Source: Streptomyces althioticus (GTDB lineage: Bacteria > Actinomycetota > Actinomycetes > Streptomycetales > Streptomycetaceae). Taken from it: a stretch of DNA of 64,000 bases. The position numbers were made by a program, and so were the translations under genes. This document shows, piece by piece, positions 41,824 to 50,917 of the stretch. Where the stretch lies: NCBI GenBank assembly GCA_014649355.1, contig BMSW01000001.1, positions 124,001 to 188,000 on the forward strand, written 5' to 3'. The notes beneath the pieces are model-generated. The model was not told the DNA's origin. It made no database searches and was given only the letters and a program-made list of their open reading frames with translations. Numbering within the stretch: the stretch's first letter is position 1; every line of letters begins with the position of its first letter.

Positions 41824-42372
41824 ATGGACGAAAGACGCACCGTGCGGGTGTCGAAGTACCTCTCGAAGCATCTGCGCCACCAGCCCGAGCGGATCGGGCT
41901 GGCCCCGGACGCGGCCGGCTGGGTGGAGATCGACGCGCTGATCGCCGCGGCGGCGGACCACGGTTTCCCGATCACCCGGGAAGAGCTGGACCACGTCGTC
42001 GCCGCCAACGACAAACGGCGCTTCGCCGTCGAGGGCTCCCGGATCCGCGCGAGCCAGGGCCACACCATCCCCGTGGACCTCCAGTTGCCGACCGCCGTAC
42101 CCCCGGCCTGGCTGTACCACGGCACGGTCGCCCGGAACCTGGACGCGATCCGCGCCGAGGGCCTGCGGCCCATGGACCGGCACGCCGTGCATCTCTCCGC
42201 CGACCGCGAGACCGCCACCCGCGTCGGTGCCCGCCGGGGACGGCCGGTGGTGCTGTCGGTCGACGCGGGCGCCATGCACCGCGACGGCCACGTCTTCCAC
42301 ATCAGCGCCAACGGCGTCTGGCTGACCGAGGCCGTTCCCCGCCGGTATCTGCGCTTCGGCGAGAGCCGGTAG
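41824..42372 (+). CDS. kptA: RNA 2'-phosphotransferase (Tpt1/KptA)
   Basis: 182 residues from the ATG at 41824. The N-terminal winged helix (about 8-70, SKYLSKHLRHQPERIGL) and C-terminal ART-like fold have the four residues of the family: R and H in KHLRH, R in ASQGH region, and LYHGT (about 97-101) with the later GLRPMDRHAVHLS. It transfers a 2'-phosphate from RNA to NAD to give ADP-ribose 1'',2''-cyclic phosphate. Bacteria lack the tRNA splicing pathway that uses Tpt1 in eukaryotes, so the natural substrate is unclear. It is followed after 3 nt by an uncharacterised gene on the same strand. Confidence 0.92.
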   Translation: MDERRTVRVSKYLSKHLRHQPERIGLAPDAAGWVEIDALIAAAADHGFPITREELDHVVAANDKRRFAVEGSRIRASQGHTIPVDLQLPTAVPPAWLYHGTVARNLDAIRAEGLRPMDRHAVHLSADRETATRVGARRGRPVVLSVDAGAMHRDGHVFHISANGVWLTEAVPRRYLRFGESR

Positions 42373-42375
42373 GCC

Positions 42376-42834
42376 ATGATCGACGGCATGGAGCACCTGC
42401 CCACCACCGAGGCCGCCGTCACCGCCCTCCGTGCCCTCGCCGACCGGTACGGACGCGAGATCGAGGTCACTCACGACATCGGCGCCGACCAGACCTCGCG
42501 CCGCACCGCGGCCGGGGTCGGTGTGACCACGGACCCCGACGGCTCCCTGCCGCACGAGGCTCATGTCGAATTCGGCGGCCTGCCCCGGGTGCGGGTGCGT
42601 CTGTTCCCGGAGGACGACGCGCTGATCGACGTCGAGGGCGTCGAGTGCCCCGACATCCCCCGCGACGACGTGCCCGCCTTTCTGCGTTCTCTGTTCGACG
42701 GGCTGGCGTATGTGAGGGCGCGGCGCTTCCCGCCGGGCTACTTCCTCGTCGTGCCGCTGCCAGGGGACCGGACGCACAAGGAGTTCATCCCGATGATCGT
42801 GCTCACTCCCTGGCTGAGCGCCCGGGTGCGGTGA
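42376..42834 (+). CDS. Hypothetical protein cotranscribed with kptA
   Basis: 152 residues starting 3 nt after the kptA stop, either at the ATG at 42376 or the ATG at 42388 (MEHLPT). No membrane segment or known motif is visible. It has a mixed alpha/beta composition with a Phe/Tyr/Pro-rich end ([18 protein letters not shown]). I recognise no family. Because it shares a transcript with the RNA-repair enzyme gene kptA, a link to NAD or RNA metabolism should be considered, though this is position only. Confidence 0.65.
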   Translation: MIDGMEHLPTTEAAVTALRALADRYGREIEVTHDIGADQTSRRTAAGVGVTTDPDGSLPHEAHVEFGGLPRVRVRLFPEDDALIDVEGVECPDIPRDDVPAFLRSLFDGLAYVRARRFPPGYFLVVPLPGDRTHKEFIPMIVLTPWLSARVR

Positions 42835-42868
42835 CAGGGGAGCAGCACGGGTCCACGACGGCTCGGGT

Positions 42869-42882
42869 GTTTCACGTGAAAC
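42869..42882. other. parS site 3 (at the promoter of the LLM oxidoreductase)
   Basis: Perfect GTTTCACGTGAAAC. It covers the place where the -35 box of the following leaderless promoter (-10 TAGGCT at 42896-42901) is expected. Confidence 0.9.
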
Positions 42883-42908
42883 CGGACGCGCCGCTTAGGC
42901 TCGGTGGC

Positions 42909-43811
42909 ATGAGCCTGCGTCTGAGCACCGTGATCCTCCCGTACCGCCGCTGGCACGAAGGAAGCCGTTCCGCCTGGGTGCGGGCCGAGGAGCTGGGCTT
43001 CCACGCGGGCTACACCTACGACCACCTGTCCTGGCGAAGCTTCCGCGACGGCCCGTGGTTCGGGGCCGTCCCGACCCTGACCGCCGCCGCGGGCGTGACC
43101 GAGCGGATGCGTCTGGGCACCCTGGTCACCTCTCCGAACTTCCGGCACCCGGTCACCCTGGCCAAGGAGCTCATCTCCCTCGACGACATCTCGGGCGGCC
43201 GCGTCACCCTCGGCATCGGCGCGGGAGGCACCGGCTTCGACGCCACCGCCCTCGGCCAGGAGCCGTGGACCCCGCGCGAGCGCGCCGACCGCTTCGCCGA
43301 GTTCGTTCCCCTGCTGGACCGGCTGCTCACCGAGGACGCCGTGTCGTACGAGGGCGACTTCTACCAGGCGCACGAGGCGCGCAACATCCCCGGCTGCGTC
43401 CAGCGGCCCCGGCTGCCCTTCGCCGTGGCGGCAACCGGCCCGCGCGGACTGCGGCTCGCGGCCCGGTACGGACAGGCATGGGTGACCACCGGCGACCCGA
43501 AACTGTACGAGGACGGCACACCCGAGCAGTCGGTTCAGGCCATTCGCGCTCAGGCCGAGAAGCTCGCCGGCGCCTGCGCCGAGATCGGCCGGGACGTGAC
43601 CGAGCTGGACAAGATCCTGCTGACCGGGTTCACCCCCGACCGGGCCCGCCCGCTGGAGTCCCTGGACGCCTTCGTCGACTTCGCCGGCCGCCACGTCGAG
43701 CTGGGATTCGACGAGATCGTGCTGCACTGGCCCATCCCGGACTCCGACTTCGCGGCGGACCAGAAGGTCTTCGAACGGATCGCGATGGAGGCCCCGGCGC
43801 AGCTGCGGTGA
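42909..43811 (+). CDS. LLM-class flavin/F420-dependent oxidoreductase
   Basis: 300 residues from the ATG at 42909. A TIM barrel of the luciferase-like monooxygenase type: [32 protein letters not shown] start (key [13 protein letters not shown]), [32 protein letters not shown] and the [15 protein letters not shown] phosphate-binding strand. The absence of a zinc or iron site is normal. Members use FMNH2 or F420; which one cannot be told here, though F420 use is frequent in actinobacteria. The -10-like TAGGCT 7 nt before the ATG indicates a leaderless transcript. A parS palindrome overlaps the expected -35 position. Confidence 0.88.
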   Translation: MSLRLSTVILPYRRWHEGSRSAWVRAEELGFHAGYTYDHLSWRSFRDGPWFGAVPTLTAAAGVTERMRLGTLVTSPNFRHPVTLAKELISLDDISGGRVTLGIGAGGTGFDATALGQEPWTPRERADRFAEFVPLLDRLLTEDAVSYEGDFYQAHEARNIPGCVQRPRLPFAVAATGPRGLRLAARYGQAWVTTGDPKLYEDGTPEQSVQAIRAQAEKLAGACAEIGRDVTELDKILLTGFTPDRARPLESLDAFVDFAGRHVELGFDEIVLHWPIPDSDFAADQKVFERIAMEAPAQLR

Positions 43812-43927
43812 ACGAGAACGGGCGCCGCCCCTCCGCTGCGGGACGCGAAGCCGCTGGTGAGGTCGGTAATCACTCAGATGTGCGGAGTCCCGCACGGCCG
43901 TGCGGGCATATGCGGGACAATGAGCGG

Positions 43928-44797
43928 GTGACCTCAGCGATCCGAGAGCCCGAGACCCCGGCCGCCACCACCCCACCGCGGCTCATCGCCACCGACCTCG
44001 ACGGCACCCTGCTCCGCGACGACAAGTCGGTGTCCCCACGGACCGTCGCCGCCCTGGCCGCCGCCGAGGAGGCCGGCATCGAGGTCTTCTTCGTCACCGG
44101 CCGCCCGGCCCGCTGGATGGACGTGGTCAGCGACCATGTGCACGGCCACGGCCTCGCCATCTGCGGCAACGGCGCCGCCGTCGTCGACCTGCACGGCGGC
44201 CCGGGCGCACACCGCTTCGTCAAGGTGCGCGAGCTGCCCCGGAACAACGCCCTGGAGGCGGTGGGCCTGCTGCGCGACGCCGCCCCGGGCACGGTGTACG
44301 CGGTGGAGCAGACCTACGGCTTCTACCAGGAGCCCGCGTACCCGAAGCTGCACATGGAGGTCCCGGACGACCTGGCGCCCGCCGAGGAGCTGCTGGCCGA
44401 CGGCTCGCCCATCACCGCCGAACCGGTGCTCAAGATCCTGGCGTTCCACCCCGAGATGGAGCCGGACGCGTTCCTCACCCTGGGCCGGCTCGCCATCGGC
44501 GACCGCGCCACCGTGACCCGCTCCAGCCCGAGCGCCCTGCTGGAGATCAGCGGGCCCGGTGTCTCCAAGGCGAGCACCCTCGCGCTGTGCTGCGCCGAAC
44601 GCGGCATCTCGCACGAGGAGGTCGTCGCCTTCGGCGACATGCCGAACGACGTCGAGATGCTGACCTGGGCGGGCCGTTCGTACGCGATGGGCAACGCCCA
44701 CCCGGACGTGCTGGCCGCCGCGTCGGGCCGCACGGTCGCGAACAACGACGACGGCGTGGCCGTGGTGATCGAGCAGCTGCTGAACGGGCGGATGTAG
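43928..44797 (+). CDS. HAD-superfamily Cof-type phosphatase
   Basis: 289 residues from the GTG at 43928, with a GACAAT box 6 nt upstream suggesting a leaderless mRNA. HAD motifs: TDLDGTLL (about 20-27), VTGRP (about 57), Lys in GVSKAST (about 216) and [10 protein letters not shown] (about 237-246). The C2B cap follows motif 1. Like its paralog at 35020 it belongs to Cof phosphatases of broad specificity toward sugar phosphates. It is convergent with the M23 peptidase gene. Confidence 0.9.
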   Translation: MTSAIREPETPAATTPPRLIATDLDGTLLRDDKSVSPRTVAALAAAEEAGIEVFFVTGRPARWMDVVSDHVHGHGLAICGNGAAVVDLHGGPGAHRFVKVRELPRNNALEAVGLLRDAAPGTVYAVEQTYGFYQEPAYPKLHMEVPDDLAPAEELLADGSPITAEPVLKILAFHPEMEPDAFLTLGRLAIGDRATVTRSSPSALLEISGPGVSKASTLALCCAERGISHEEVVAFGDMPNDVEMLTWAGRSYAMGNAHPDVLAAASGRTVANNDDGVAVVIEQLLNGRM

Positions 44798-44847
44798 GTC
44801 CACGGACGGTTCGCCGGGGCGGATCGGCGGCTTCCGGCGGCCGCCGC

Positions 44848-45903
44848 TCAGAGGGGCACTCCGCGTCCGGTGAGCCACGGCACCGGGTCCACCGACGATC
44901 CCATCTCCGGGGTCACCCGCACCTCGAAGTGCAGGTGCGGGCCGGTGGAGTTTCCGCTGGTGCCGGACTGCCCGATCCACTGCCCGGGGGACACCCGCTC
45001 CCCCTGGTCGACGGCGACGGCGGCCAGGTGCGCGTACTGGGTGTAGTAACCGCCCGGGTGCGCGACCACGATCTCGATGCCGAACGCGCCGCCGCAGGAC
45101 ACCTTCACCACGGTGCCGCTGCCCACGGCCCGCACCGACGTCCCGATCGGCACGGCGAAGTCCTGTCCGGTGTGCCGGTTCGCCCAGCGCGCGCCACCGC
45201 TGCCGTAGGAGGCGGACAGCTCGTACGTCTCCACGGGCGCCACCCACGGGGTGGTGTACTCCACCGGCGGCTGGTCGAGCCGCACGGCGCCACGGCAGGA
45301 GCCCGCCGCCACCGAGGCGTCCGCCTCGCCCTGGAGCTTCCACCGTGCCGTCTCGAGCTTCTCCTCGATGTCCCGCTGCAACGCGGCGAGTTCCTCGTTC
45401 CGCCTCTCCAGCTTCTCCCAGGCGGCCGCCGCCTTCGCCTCGTCCCGGGCGAGCCGCGCCTCGGCCCGTTCGCTGCGGCCCAGTGCCTGGTCCAGCGTCA
45501 CCTCGGCTTGCTGGACGACACGCTGACCGCGCATCAGCTGCTCGGGATCGTCGGCGAGAAGCAGGTGCGCGGTGAGCGGCAGCCCGCCGCCGTCCCGGTA
45601 CTGGGAGCTGGCGATCCGGCCCAGGTCCTCACGGAGCCCGGTGGCCTCCTGCCGCTCGTCGTCGAGCCGCTCCTCGAGCTGCTGTGCCAGCTCCCGCTGC
45701 TTCTCCGCCTCCTCGCGCCCGGCCTCGTACCGCTCGGTGGCCTTCGCCGCCTCCTCGTACAGCCGCGCCACCTCCGTGCTGACGGAGGTGGCGCCGTGGC
45801 CGGGGGCGTGGGATCCGTCGCCGTCGGCGGGCCGGGCGGCGAGCACGGCGAGCGCGCAGAACAGCACGGCGACGACCAACGGACGGCGGCGGGTGAGACG
45901 CAT
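44848..45903 (-). CDS. M23 (LytM-type) metallopeptidase with N-terminal coiled coil
   Basis: 351 residues. A signal peptide (1-23) is followed by a long helical coiled coil (about 45-190), a Pro-linked hinge with two Cys (SCRGA) and the LytM domain (about 230-345). Zn ligands: RHTGQDF (His and Asp at about 243-247) and HLHFEV (His at about 325). This is the EnvC-like layout; the coiled coil usually regulates amidases or recruits to the divisome. It probably cuts peptidoglycan cross-bridges during growth or sporulation. Rightward small ORF and cyd genes lie beyond the start. Confidence 0.9.
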   Translation of the reverse strand: MRLTRRRPLVVAVLFCALAVLAARPADGDGSHAPGHGATSVSTEVARLYEEAAKATERYEAGREEAEKQRELAQQLEERLDDERQEATGLREDLGRIASSQYRDGGGLPLTAHLLLADDPEQLMRGQRVVQQAEVTLDQALGRSERAEARLARDEAKAAAAWEKLERRNEELAALQRDIEEKLETARWKLQGEADASVAAGSCRGAVRLDQPPVEYTTPWVAPVETYELSASYGSGGARWANRHTGQDFAVPIGTSVRAVGSGTVVKVSCGGAFGIEIVVAHPGGYYTQYAHLAAVAVDQGERVSPGQWIGQSGTSGNSTGPHLHFEVRVTPEMGSSVDPVPWLTGRGVPL

Positions 45904-46256
45904 GCCTGCGATCCTGTCCCCGGCCCGGGCCGGGAGGCGCGCTCAGGTCGTACACATGGGGGACGACACGCCCCCGGACGGATGCTTCGGCGGCCGTCCG
46001 CGAGCCCGGCGTCACTGACGAGGCGTCAACGTCCGGTCGGTGAACGCCGCTCAGAGAATCGAACTGGAGGTCAGGCACTCCCCGGATCGGGTGCCTGATG
46101 CCGATGTGGCTGCCGTGGCCCGCGTGACCCGGTGATCCTTGTAGGGCGCAAGCAACGGGCTGCAGACCGGTGTCCTGCGCATGTCCCCCACGCGTTCCGG
46201 CGCGTGGAGCGTGCGTAGTCCCACGCACGCGATGCACCTTCACAGGAGGATCTGCC
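45904..46256. other. Intergenic region and leader of a microprotein gene
   Basis: About 350 nt with no larger gene. It carries hairpins TCAGGCAC (46071-46078)/GTGCCTGA (46091-46098) and GCGTGCGT (46209-46216)/ACGCACGC (46223-46230). These are candidates for a structured leader upstream of the 19-codon gene. Confidence 0.4.
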
Positions 46257-46316
46257 ATGAACGTTCTGACCGAGCTGCTCGCCGGTGTCGTCCACCTCGT
46301 GGGCTGGCTCGTCTGA
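46257..46316 (+). CDS. 19-residue hydrophobic microprotein or leader peptide
   Basis: ATG at 46257 through TGA at 46314-46316 encodes 19 residues (MNVLTELLAGVVHLVGWLV). A strong AGGAGGA sits 6-7 nt upstream. A terminator hairpin (46324-46362) begins 8 nt after the stop, so this is a complete transcription unit of about 60 codons-worth including leader. The peptide is almost wholly hydrophobic with one Glu, one His and one Trp, compatible with a single amphipathic or membrane helix. I know no homolog. The gene was found only by reading ribosome sites, being too short for usual gene finding. Confidence 0.6.
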   Translation: MNVLTELLAGVVHLVGWLV

Positions 46317-46323
46317 CGTGCCG

Positions 46324-46362
46324 GAGGGGGCCGTCCCGACGCTGTGTCGGGGCGGCCCCCTC
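46324..46362. terminator. Terminator between the microprotein gene and cydDC
   Basis: GAGGGGGCCGTCCCGAC (46324-46340) pairs with 46346-46362 over a 5-nt loop, with one G-U pair. It lies between convergent genes and can serve both; the cydDC stop is at 46382. Confidence 0.8.
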
Positions 46363-46381
46363 GTGCGTGCGCGGGCGTCGG

Positions 46382-49300
46382 TCAGGACACCGCCACCAGT
46401 GCTTCCGCCTCCTCCTCCCGCACCGCCATGTCCCGCAACGGCCCGTCGACGACGCGCAGTTCCTCGAAGGGTCCGCGCTGCACCACCTGTCCCGCGTCCA
46501 GCACGATCACCTCGTCCACGGCCTCCAGGCCGGCCAGCCGGTGGGTGACGAGAACGGTGGTGCGGCCCTCGGTGGCGGCCAGCAGATCGGCCGTGAGCGC
46601 GTCCGCGGTCGGCAGGTCGAGGTGCTCGGCGGGCTCGTCCAGCACCAGCACGGGGAAGTCCGCCAGCAGGGCCCGCGCCAGGGCGAGCCGCTGCCACTGC
46701 CCGCCGGACAGCCGCGCGCCGTGCTCGCCCACCATCGTGTCCAGCCCGTCCGGCAGCCCGTCCGCCCAGTCCAGCAGCCGGGCCCTGCGCAGCGCGTCGT
46801 GCAGGTCGGCCTCGGTCGCGTCCTTCCGCGCCAGCAGCAGGTTCTCCCGGACGGAGCTGTTGAACAGGTGCGCGTCCTGTGCGCACAGCCCCACCATGCG
46901 CCGTACGTGGTCCCCGTCCAGGGCTCGGGCGTCCACGCCGGCGAGCGTGTACGTCCCCGCGCCCGGGTCCAGGAAGCGCAGCAGCACCTGGGCGAGCGTC
47001 GTCTTCCCGGAGCCGGAGGGACCGACCACCGCGACGCGGCGGCCCCGCTCCAGCGTCAGGTCCAGCCCGGCGAGCGCGTCCCGTTCCTGCCCGGGGTGGC
47101 GGGCGGTGAGCCCCCTGAGAGTGAGCGGGAACGGCGAGACGGGCGCCTGCCGGGGCGTCTCCGGCTCATGTACGGGCGGCCGCGCGTCCAGCACCTCGTA
47201 CACGCGTTCCGCGCTGCGGCGCACCCGCTGCCGGTACCGCACCGCGAGGGGCATACCGAGAACCGCCTCGAACGCGGCCAGCGGGGTGAGGACCACCACG
47301 GCCAGGGCGACACCGTCGAGCCGCCCGGACGCCACGCCCTGCACACCGACGAACGCGGCGGCGGCCACGGTCAGCCCGGAGATCAGCGCGGTGAGCCCGT
47401 CCCCGAGACCGGTGACGGCGGCGGAGCGCGACGCGATGCGGGTCAGCACGCCGTCGGCCCGCCTCGTCCCCTCGGACCGGGCGGGCAGCGCCCCGGCGAC
47501 GGTCAGCTCGGCGGTGCCGCTCAGCAGGTCGGTCACCCGGGTGGCGAGGTCACCGCGGGCCGGGGCCAGCCGGCGCTCGGTGCGCCGCGCCACGGCGGCG
47601 GTGAGCAGCGGCACGACCGCGCCCGCGAGAAGGAGCCCAGCCGCCAGCACGGCACCGGCCTCGGGCAGCAGCCACGCGGTGAAGCCGGCGGACAGGGCGG
47701 ACACGGCGAGGGCGGCGCCGGCCGGGAGCAGCCAGCGCAGCCAGTAGTCCTGGAGCGCGTCCACGTCGGACACCAGCCGGGTCAGCAGGTCGCCCCGGCG
47801 GGTGCCGCGCAGTCCGGCGGGCGCGAGACGTTCCAGCCGCCGGTACACCGCGACCCGGGTGTCCGCCAGCATGCGCAGCACCGCGTCGTGGGACACCAGC
47901 CGCTCGGCGTAGCGGAACACGGCCCGGCCGATGCCGAAGGCGCGCGTCGCGGTGACGGCCATCATGAGGTACAGCACCGGCGGCTGCTGCGAGGCGCGGG
48001 AGATGAGCCAGCCGGATGTGGCCATGAGGCCGACGGCGCTGCCCAGGGCGAGGCTGCCGAGCAGCAGCGCGAGCGTGATCCTCCCCCGCCGTGCGCCCGA
48101 CAGGGCACGGACCCGGGCGAGCACACGGCCGGAAGCCGGCTCGGCGAGTGCGGCCGGTTCAGGCACGGAGTCCTTCTCGGAGGCGGTGCCCGGCACCGTG
48201 TCCGCGTCCGCCCGGCCCGCGGCGACGGCCACGGCCTCGTCGCGAACCTCGGGCGCCGTCAGCCGGACCACCCGGTCGGCGACGGCGAGCAGTGCCGGGC
48301 GGTGCACCACGAGCAGCACCGTCCGGCCCTCCGCCAGACGTCGTACGGCTTCCACGACCTCGGCCTCCGTGGCCCCGTCGAGGGCGGCCGTCGGCTCGTC
48401 GAGCAGCAGCACGGGACGGTCCGCGAGGAACGCGCGAGCCAGCGCGAGCCGCTGCCGCTGCCCGGCCGACAGCCCCGCACCGTCCTCGCCGAGTACGGTG
48501 CCGACGCCGTGGGGGAGGGCATCCACGAAGTCCAGCGCGCCCGCGTCCCGCAGCGCGCGCCGCACCGCCGCGTCGTCCGCGTCGGGCCGGGCCAGGCGGA
48601 CGTTCTCCGCGATCGTCCCGGCGTACAGATGGGGCCGCTGCGGCACCCAGGCGACGTGGCGGTGCCACTCGGCGAGGTCGAGCCCGGTGAGGTCGGCCCC
48701 GCCGACGCTCACCCGGCCCGCGTCGGGACGGACGAAGCCCAGCGCCGCGCTGAGCAGCGTCGACTTCCCGGACCCGCTCGGCCCGACCAGGGCGACCGTC
48801 TCACCGGGGGCGACGGTGAACGACACGTCCGCCACGGCGTCCGTGGCCCGGCCCGGGTAACGGACGGTCACGTCCTGGAAGGCGAGGGCGCCCTGAGGCA
48901 CCGCGCCCTTCCCCGCCGCGAGCACGGGCGTCTCGAGCACCGTGAAGATCTCCTCGGCCGCGCCGAGACCTTCCGCAGCCGCGTGGTACTGCGTCCCCAC
49001 CTGGCGCAGCGGCAGATATGCCTCCGGCGCCAGGATCAGGATGAGCAGACCGGTGTACAGGTCCAGCTCGCCGTGGACCAGGCGCATGCCGATGGTCACG
49101 GCGACCAGCGCCACCGAGAGGGTGGCGAGCAGTTCCAGCGCGAACGACGAGATGAAGGCGATCCGCAGCGTCCGCATGGTCGCGCGCCGGTACTCGGCGG
49201 TGATGGTGCGGATCGACTCGGCCTGCGCCTTGGCCCGCCCGAAGACCTTCAGCGTCGGCAGCCCGGCCACGACGTCAAGGAAGTGCCCGGACAGCCGGGA

Positions 49301-49879
49301 CAGCAGCAGCCACTGCCGGTCCATCCGGTTCTGGGTGGCCCAGCCGATCAGCACCATGAAGACGGGGATGAGGGGCAGGGTGCCGACGATGATCGCCGCC
49401 GACACCCACTCCTCCGTGACGATGCGCGCCAGCACGGCGGCCGGGACGACCACCGCGAGGCCCAGTTGGGGGAGATACCGCGAGAAGTAGCCGTCGAGGG
49501 CATCGACACCCCGGGTCGCCAGGGTGACCAGCGACCCGGTGCGCTGCCCGTCCAGCCAGCCCGGGCCCAGGGTCGTCGCCCGGTCCAGCAGCCTCCCCCG
49601 CAGCTCGGACTTCACAGCGGCGCTCGCCCGGTGCGCGGCCAGCTCGGTCAGCCAGCCGACCAGGCCCCGGCCGGCCGCCACCGCGACGAGCAGCAGCAGC
49701 GGCGTGCGCAGCTCACCGACGGACCGGCCGTCCTGGAAGGAACCGACCACGATCTCCGCGATGAGCATGGCCTGGGCGACGACCAGTCCCGCGCCGACGG
49801 CCCCGAGGCCGACGACCGCTGCCAGGAAGCCCCGGGTGGCACGCGCGTACCGGAGGAGGCGGGGGTCGATCGGTTTCAC
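46382..49879 (-). CDS. cydDC: Fused CydD-CydC ABC transporter for cytochrome bd assembly
   Basis: 1165 residues from the GTG at 49879 (VKPIDPRLLRYARATRG); a GTG 9 nt upstream is possible but too near the GAGGG ribosome site. Two full half-transporters are fused: six helices plus NBD with Walker A GPSGSGKST and LSAGQRQR-type signature, then a linker and a second set with GPSGSGKTT and LSGGQWQR. In E. coli CydD and CydC are separate and export reduced thiols or heme-linked reductant needed for bd oxidase assembly. The fused form is normal in Streptomyces. A parS site (49873-49886) overlaps the start codons. Confidence 0.93.
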   Translation of the reverse strand: MKPIDPRLLRYARATRGFLAAVVGLGAVGAGLVVAQAMLIAEIVVGSFQDGRSVGELRTPLLLLVAVAAGRGLVGWLTELAAHRASAAVKSELRGRLLDRATTLGPGWLDGQRTGSLVTLATRGVDALDGYFSRYLPQLGLAVVVPAAVLARIVTEEWVSAAIIVGTLPLIPVFMVLIGWATQNRMDRQWLLLSRLSGHFLDVVAGLPTLKVFGRAKAQAESIRTITAEYRRATMRTLRIAFISSFALELLATLSVALVAVTIGMRLVHGELDLYTGLLILILAPEAYLPLRQVGTQYHAAAEGLGAAEEIFTVLETPVLAAGKGAVPQGALAFQDVTVRYPGRATDAVADVSFTVAPGETVALVGPSGSGKSTLLSAALGFVRPDAGRVSVGGADLTGLDLAEWHRHVAWVPQRPHLYAGTIAENVRLARPDADDAAVRRALRDAGALDFVDALPHGVGTVLGEDGAGLSAGQRQRLALARAFLADRPVLLLDEPTAALDGATEAEVVEAVRRLAEGRTVLLVVHRPALLAVADRVVRLTAPEVRDEAVAVAAGRADADTVPGTASEKDSVPEPAALAEPASGRVLARVRALSGARRGRITLALLLGSLALGSAVGLMATSGWLISRASQQPPVLYLMMAVTATRAFGIGRAVFRYAERLVSHDAVLRMLADTRVAVYRRLERLAPAGLRGTRRGDLLTRLVSDVDALQDYWLRWLLPAGAALAVSALSAGFTAWLLPEAGAVLAAGLLLAGAVVPLLTAAVARRTERRLAPARGDLATRVTDLLSGTAELTVAGALPARSEGTRRADGVLTRIASRSAAVTGLGDGLTALISGLTVAAAAFVGVQGVASGRLDGVALAVVVLTPLAAFEAVLGMPLAVRYRQRVRRSAERVYEVLDARPPVHEPETPRQAPVSPFPLTLRGLTARHPGQERDALAGLDLTLERGRRVAVVGPSGSGKTTLAQVLLRFLDPGAGTYTLAGVDARALDGDHVRRMVGLCAQDAHLFNSSVRENLLLARKDATEADLHDALRRARLLDWADGLPDGLDTMVGEHGARLSGGQWQRLALARALLADFPVLVLDEPAEHLDLPTADALTADLLAATEGRTTVLVTHRLAGLEAVDEVIVLDAGQVVQRGPFEELRVVDGPLRDMAVREEEAEALVAVS

Positions 49880-49886
49880 GTGAAAC
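49873..49886. other. parS site 4 (overlapping the cydDC start)
   Basis: Perfect GTTTCACGTGAAAC across the two possible GTG start codons of cydDC and near the cydB 3' end. Confidence 0.9.
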
Positions 49887-49892
49887 ACACCC

Positions 49893-50897
49893 TCAGTGCA
49901 CGAGGTCGGCGATGTGCTGGGTGCCGATCCGCTTGCGGAAGACCCAGTAGGTCCAGCCCTGGTAGAGCAGCACCAACGGGGTGGCGACGACCGCGAGCCA
50001 GGTCATGATCTTCAGCGTGTAGGGGCTGGAGGAGGCGTTGGTGACGGTCAGGCTCCACTCCGGGTCCAGGGTGGAGGGCATGACGTTCGGGAACAGCGTC
50101 AGGAAGAGCATGGCCACCGCGGCCACGATGGTGACGCCGGACAGGGTGAACGACCATCCCTCACGTCCCGCCTGGTTGGCCCCCAGGGCGGCGACCAGCG
50201 AGGCGACCGCCACACCGAGCGCGACCAGGCTGGCCCCGTCACCGCTCTCGGCCTGCGTCCACAGCAGGAAGACCAGCGCCAGCGCGGCGGTGACCAGACC
50301 CACCTTCAGAGCCAGCTTCCGCGCCCGCTCCCGGATGTCCCCGACCGTCTTGAGGGCCGTGAACACCGTGCCGTGGAAGGTGAACAGGCTCAGCGTGACC
50401 AGGCCGCCCAGCAGGGCGTACGGGTTGAGCAGGTCCCAGACGGTGCCCACGTACTCGAAGTCGGCGTCGAGCCTGACCCCGCGCACGATGTTGCCGAAGG
50501 CGACCCCCCAGAGGAACGCCGGGAGCAGCGAGGTCCAGAAGATCGCCGTCTCCCAGTTGCGCTGCCAGTTCTCCTCGGGCCGCTTGGCCCGGTACTCGAA
50601 GGCGACCCCTCGGACGATCAGGCAGATCAGGATGACCAGCAGCGGCAGGTAGAAGCCGGAGAAGAGGGTGGCGTACCACTCGGGGAAGGCGGCGAAGGTG
50701 GCGCCGCCGGCCGTGAGCAGCCAGACCTCGTTGCCGTCCCACACCGGCCCGATGGTGTTGATGAGCACCCGCTTCTCGGCCCGGTTCCGGGCCAGCAGCC
50801 GGGTGAGGACACCGACCCCGAAGTCGAAGCCCTCGAGGAAGAAGTAGCCGGTCCACAGGACGGCGATGAGGACGAACCAGACGTCGTGCAGTTCCAT
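49893..50897 (-). CDS. cydB: Cytochrome bd oxidase subunit II
   Basis: 334 residues with eight to nine helices. The N-terminus (MELHDVWFVLIAVLWTGYFFLEGFD, key GYFFLEGFDFGVG) and IGPVWDGNEVWLL are diagnostic of CydB. The protein lacks heme itself and stabilises the di-heme site of subunit I. It lies 20 nt downstream of cydA and just upstream of cydDC, giving the order cydA-cydB-cydDC. Cytochrome bd serves as high-affinity quinol oxidase under low oxygen. Confidence 0.95.
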   Translation of the reverse strand: MELHDVWFVLIAVLWTGYFFLEGFDFGVGVLTRLLARNRAEKRVLINTIGPVWDGNEVWLLTAGGATFAAFPEWYATLFSGFYLPLLVILICLIVRGVAFEYRAKRPEENWQRNWETAIFWTSLLPAFLWGVAFGNIVRGVRLDADFEYVGTVWDLLNPYALLGGLVTLSLFTFHGTVFTALKTVGDIRERARKLALKVGLVTAALALVFLLWTQAESGDGASLVALGVAVASLVAALGANQAGREGWSFTLSGVTIVAAVAMLFLTLFPNVMPSTLDPEWSLTVTNASSSPYTLKIMTWLAVVATPLVLLYQGWTYWVFRKRIGTQHIADLVH

Positions 50898-50917
50898 GAC
50901 AGTGCAGCTCCCTCGGC

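Noticed and set aside
46181..50008. A 1275-codon + strand frame opposite cydDC
   Set aside because: No protein-like sequence; it mirrors the CydDC coding strand with high third-position GC.
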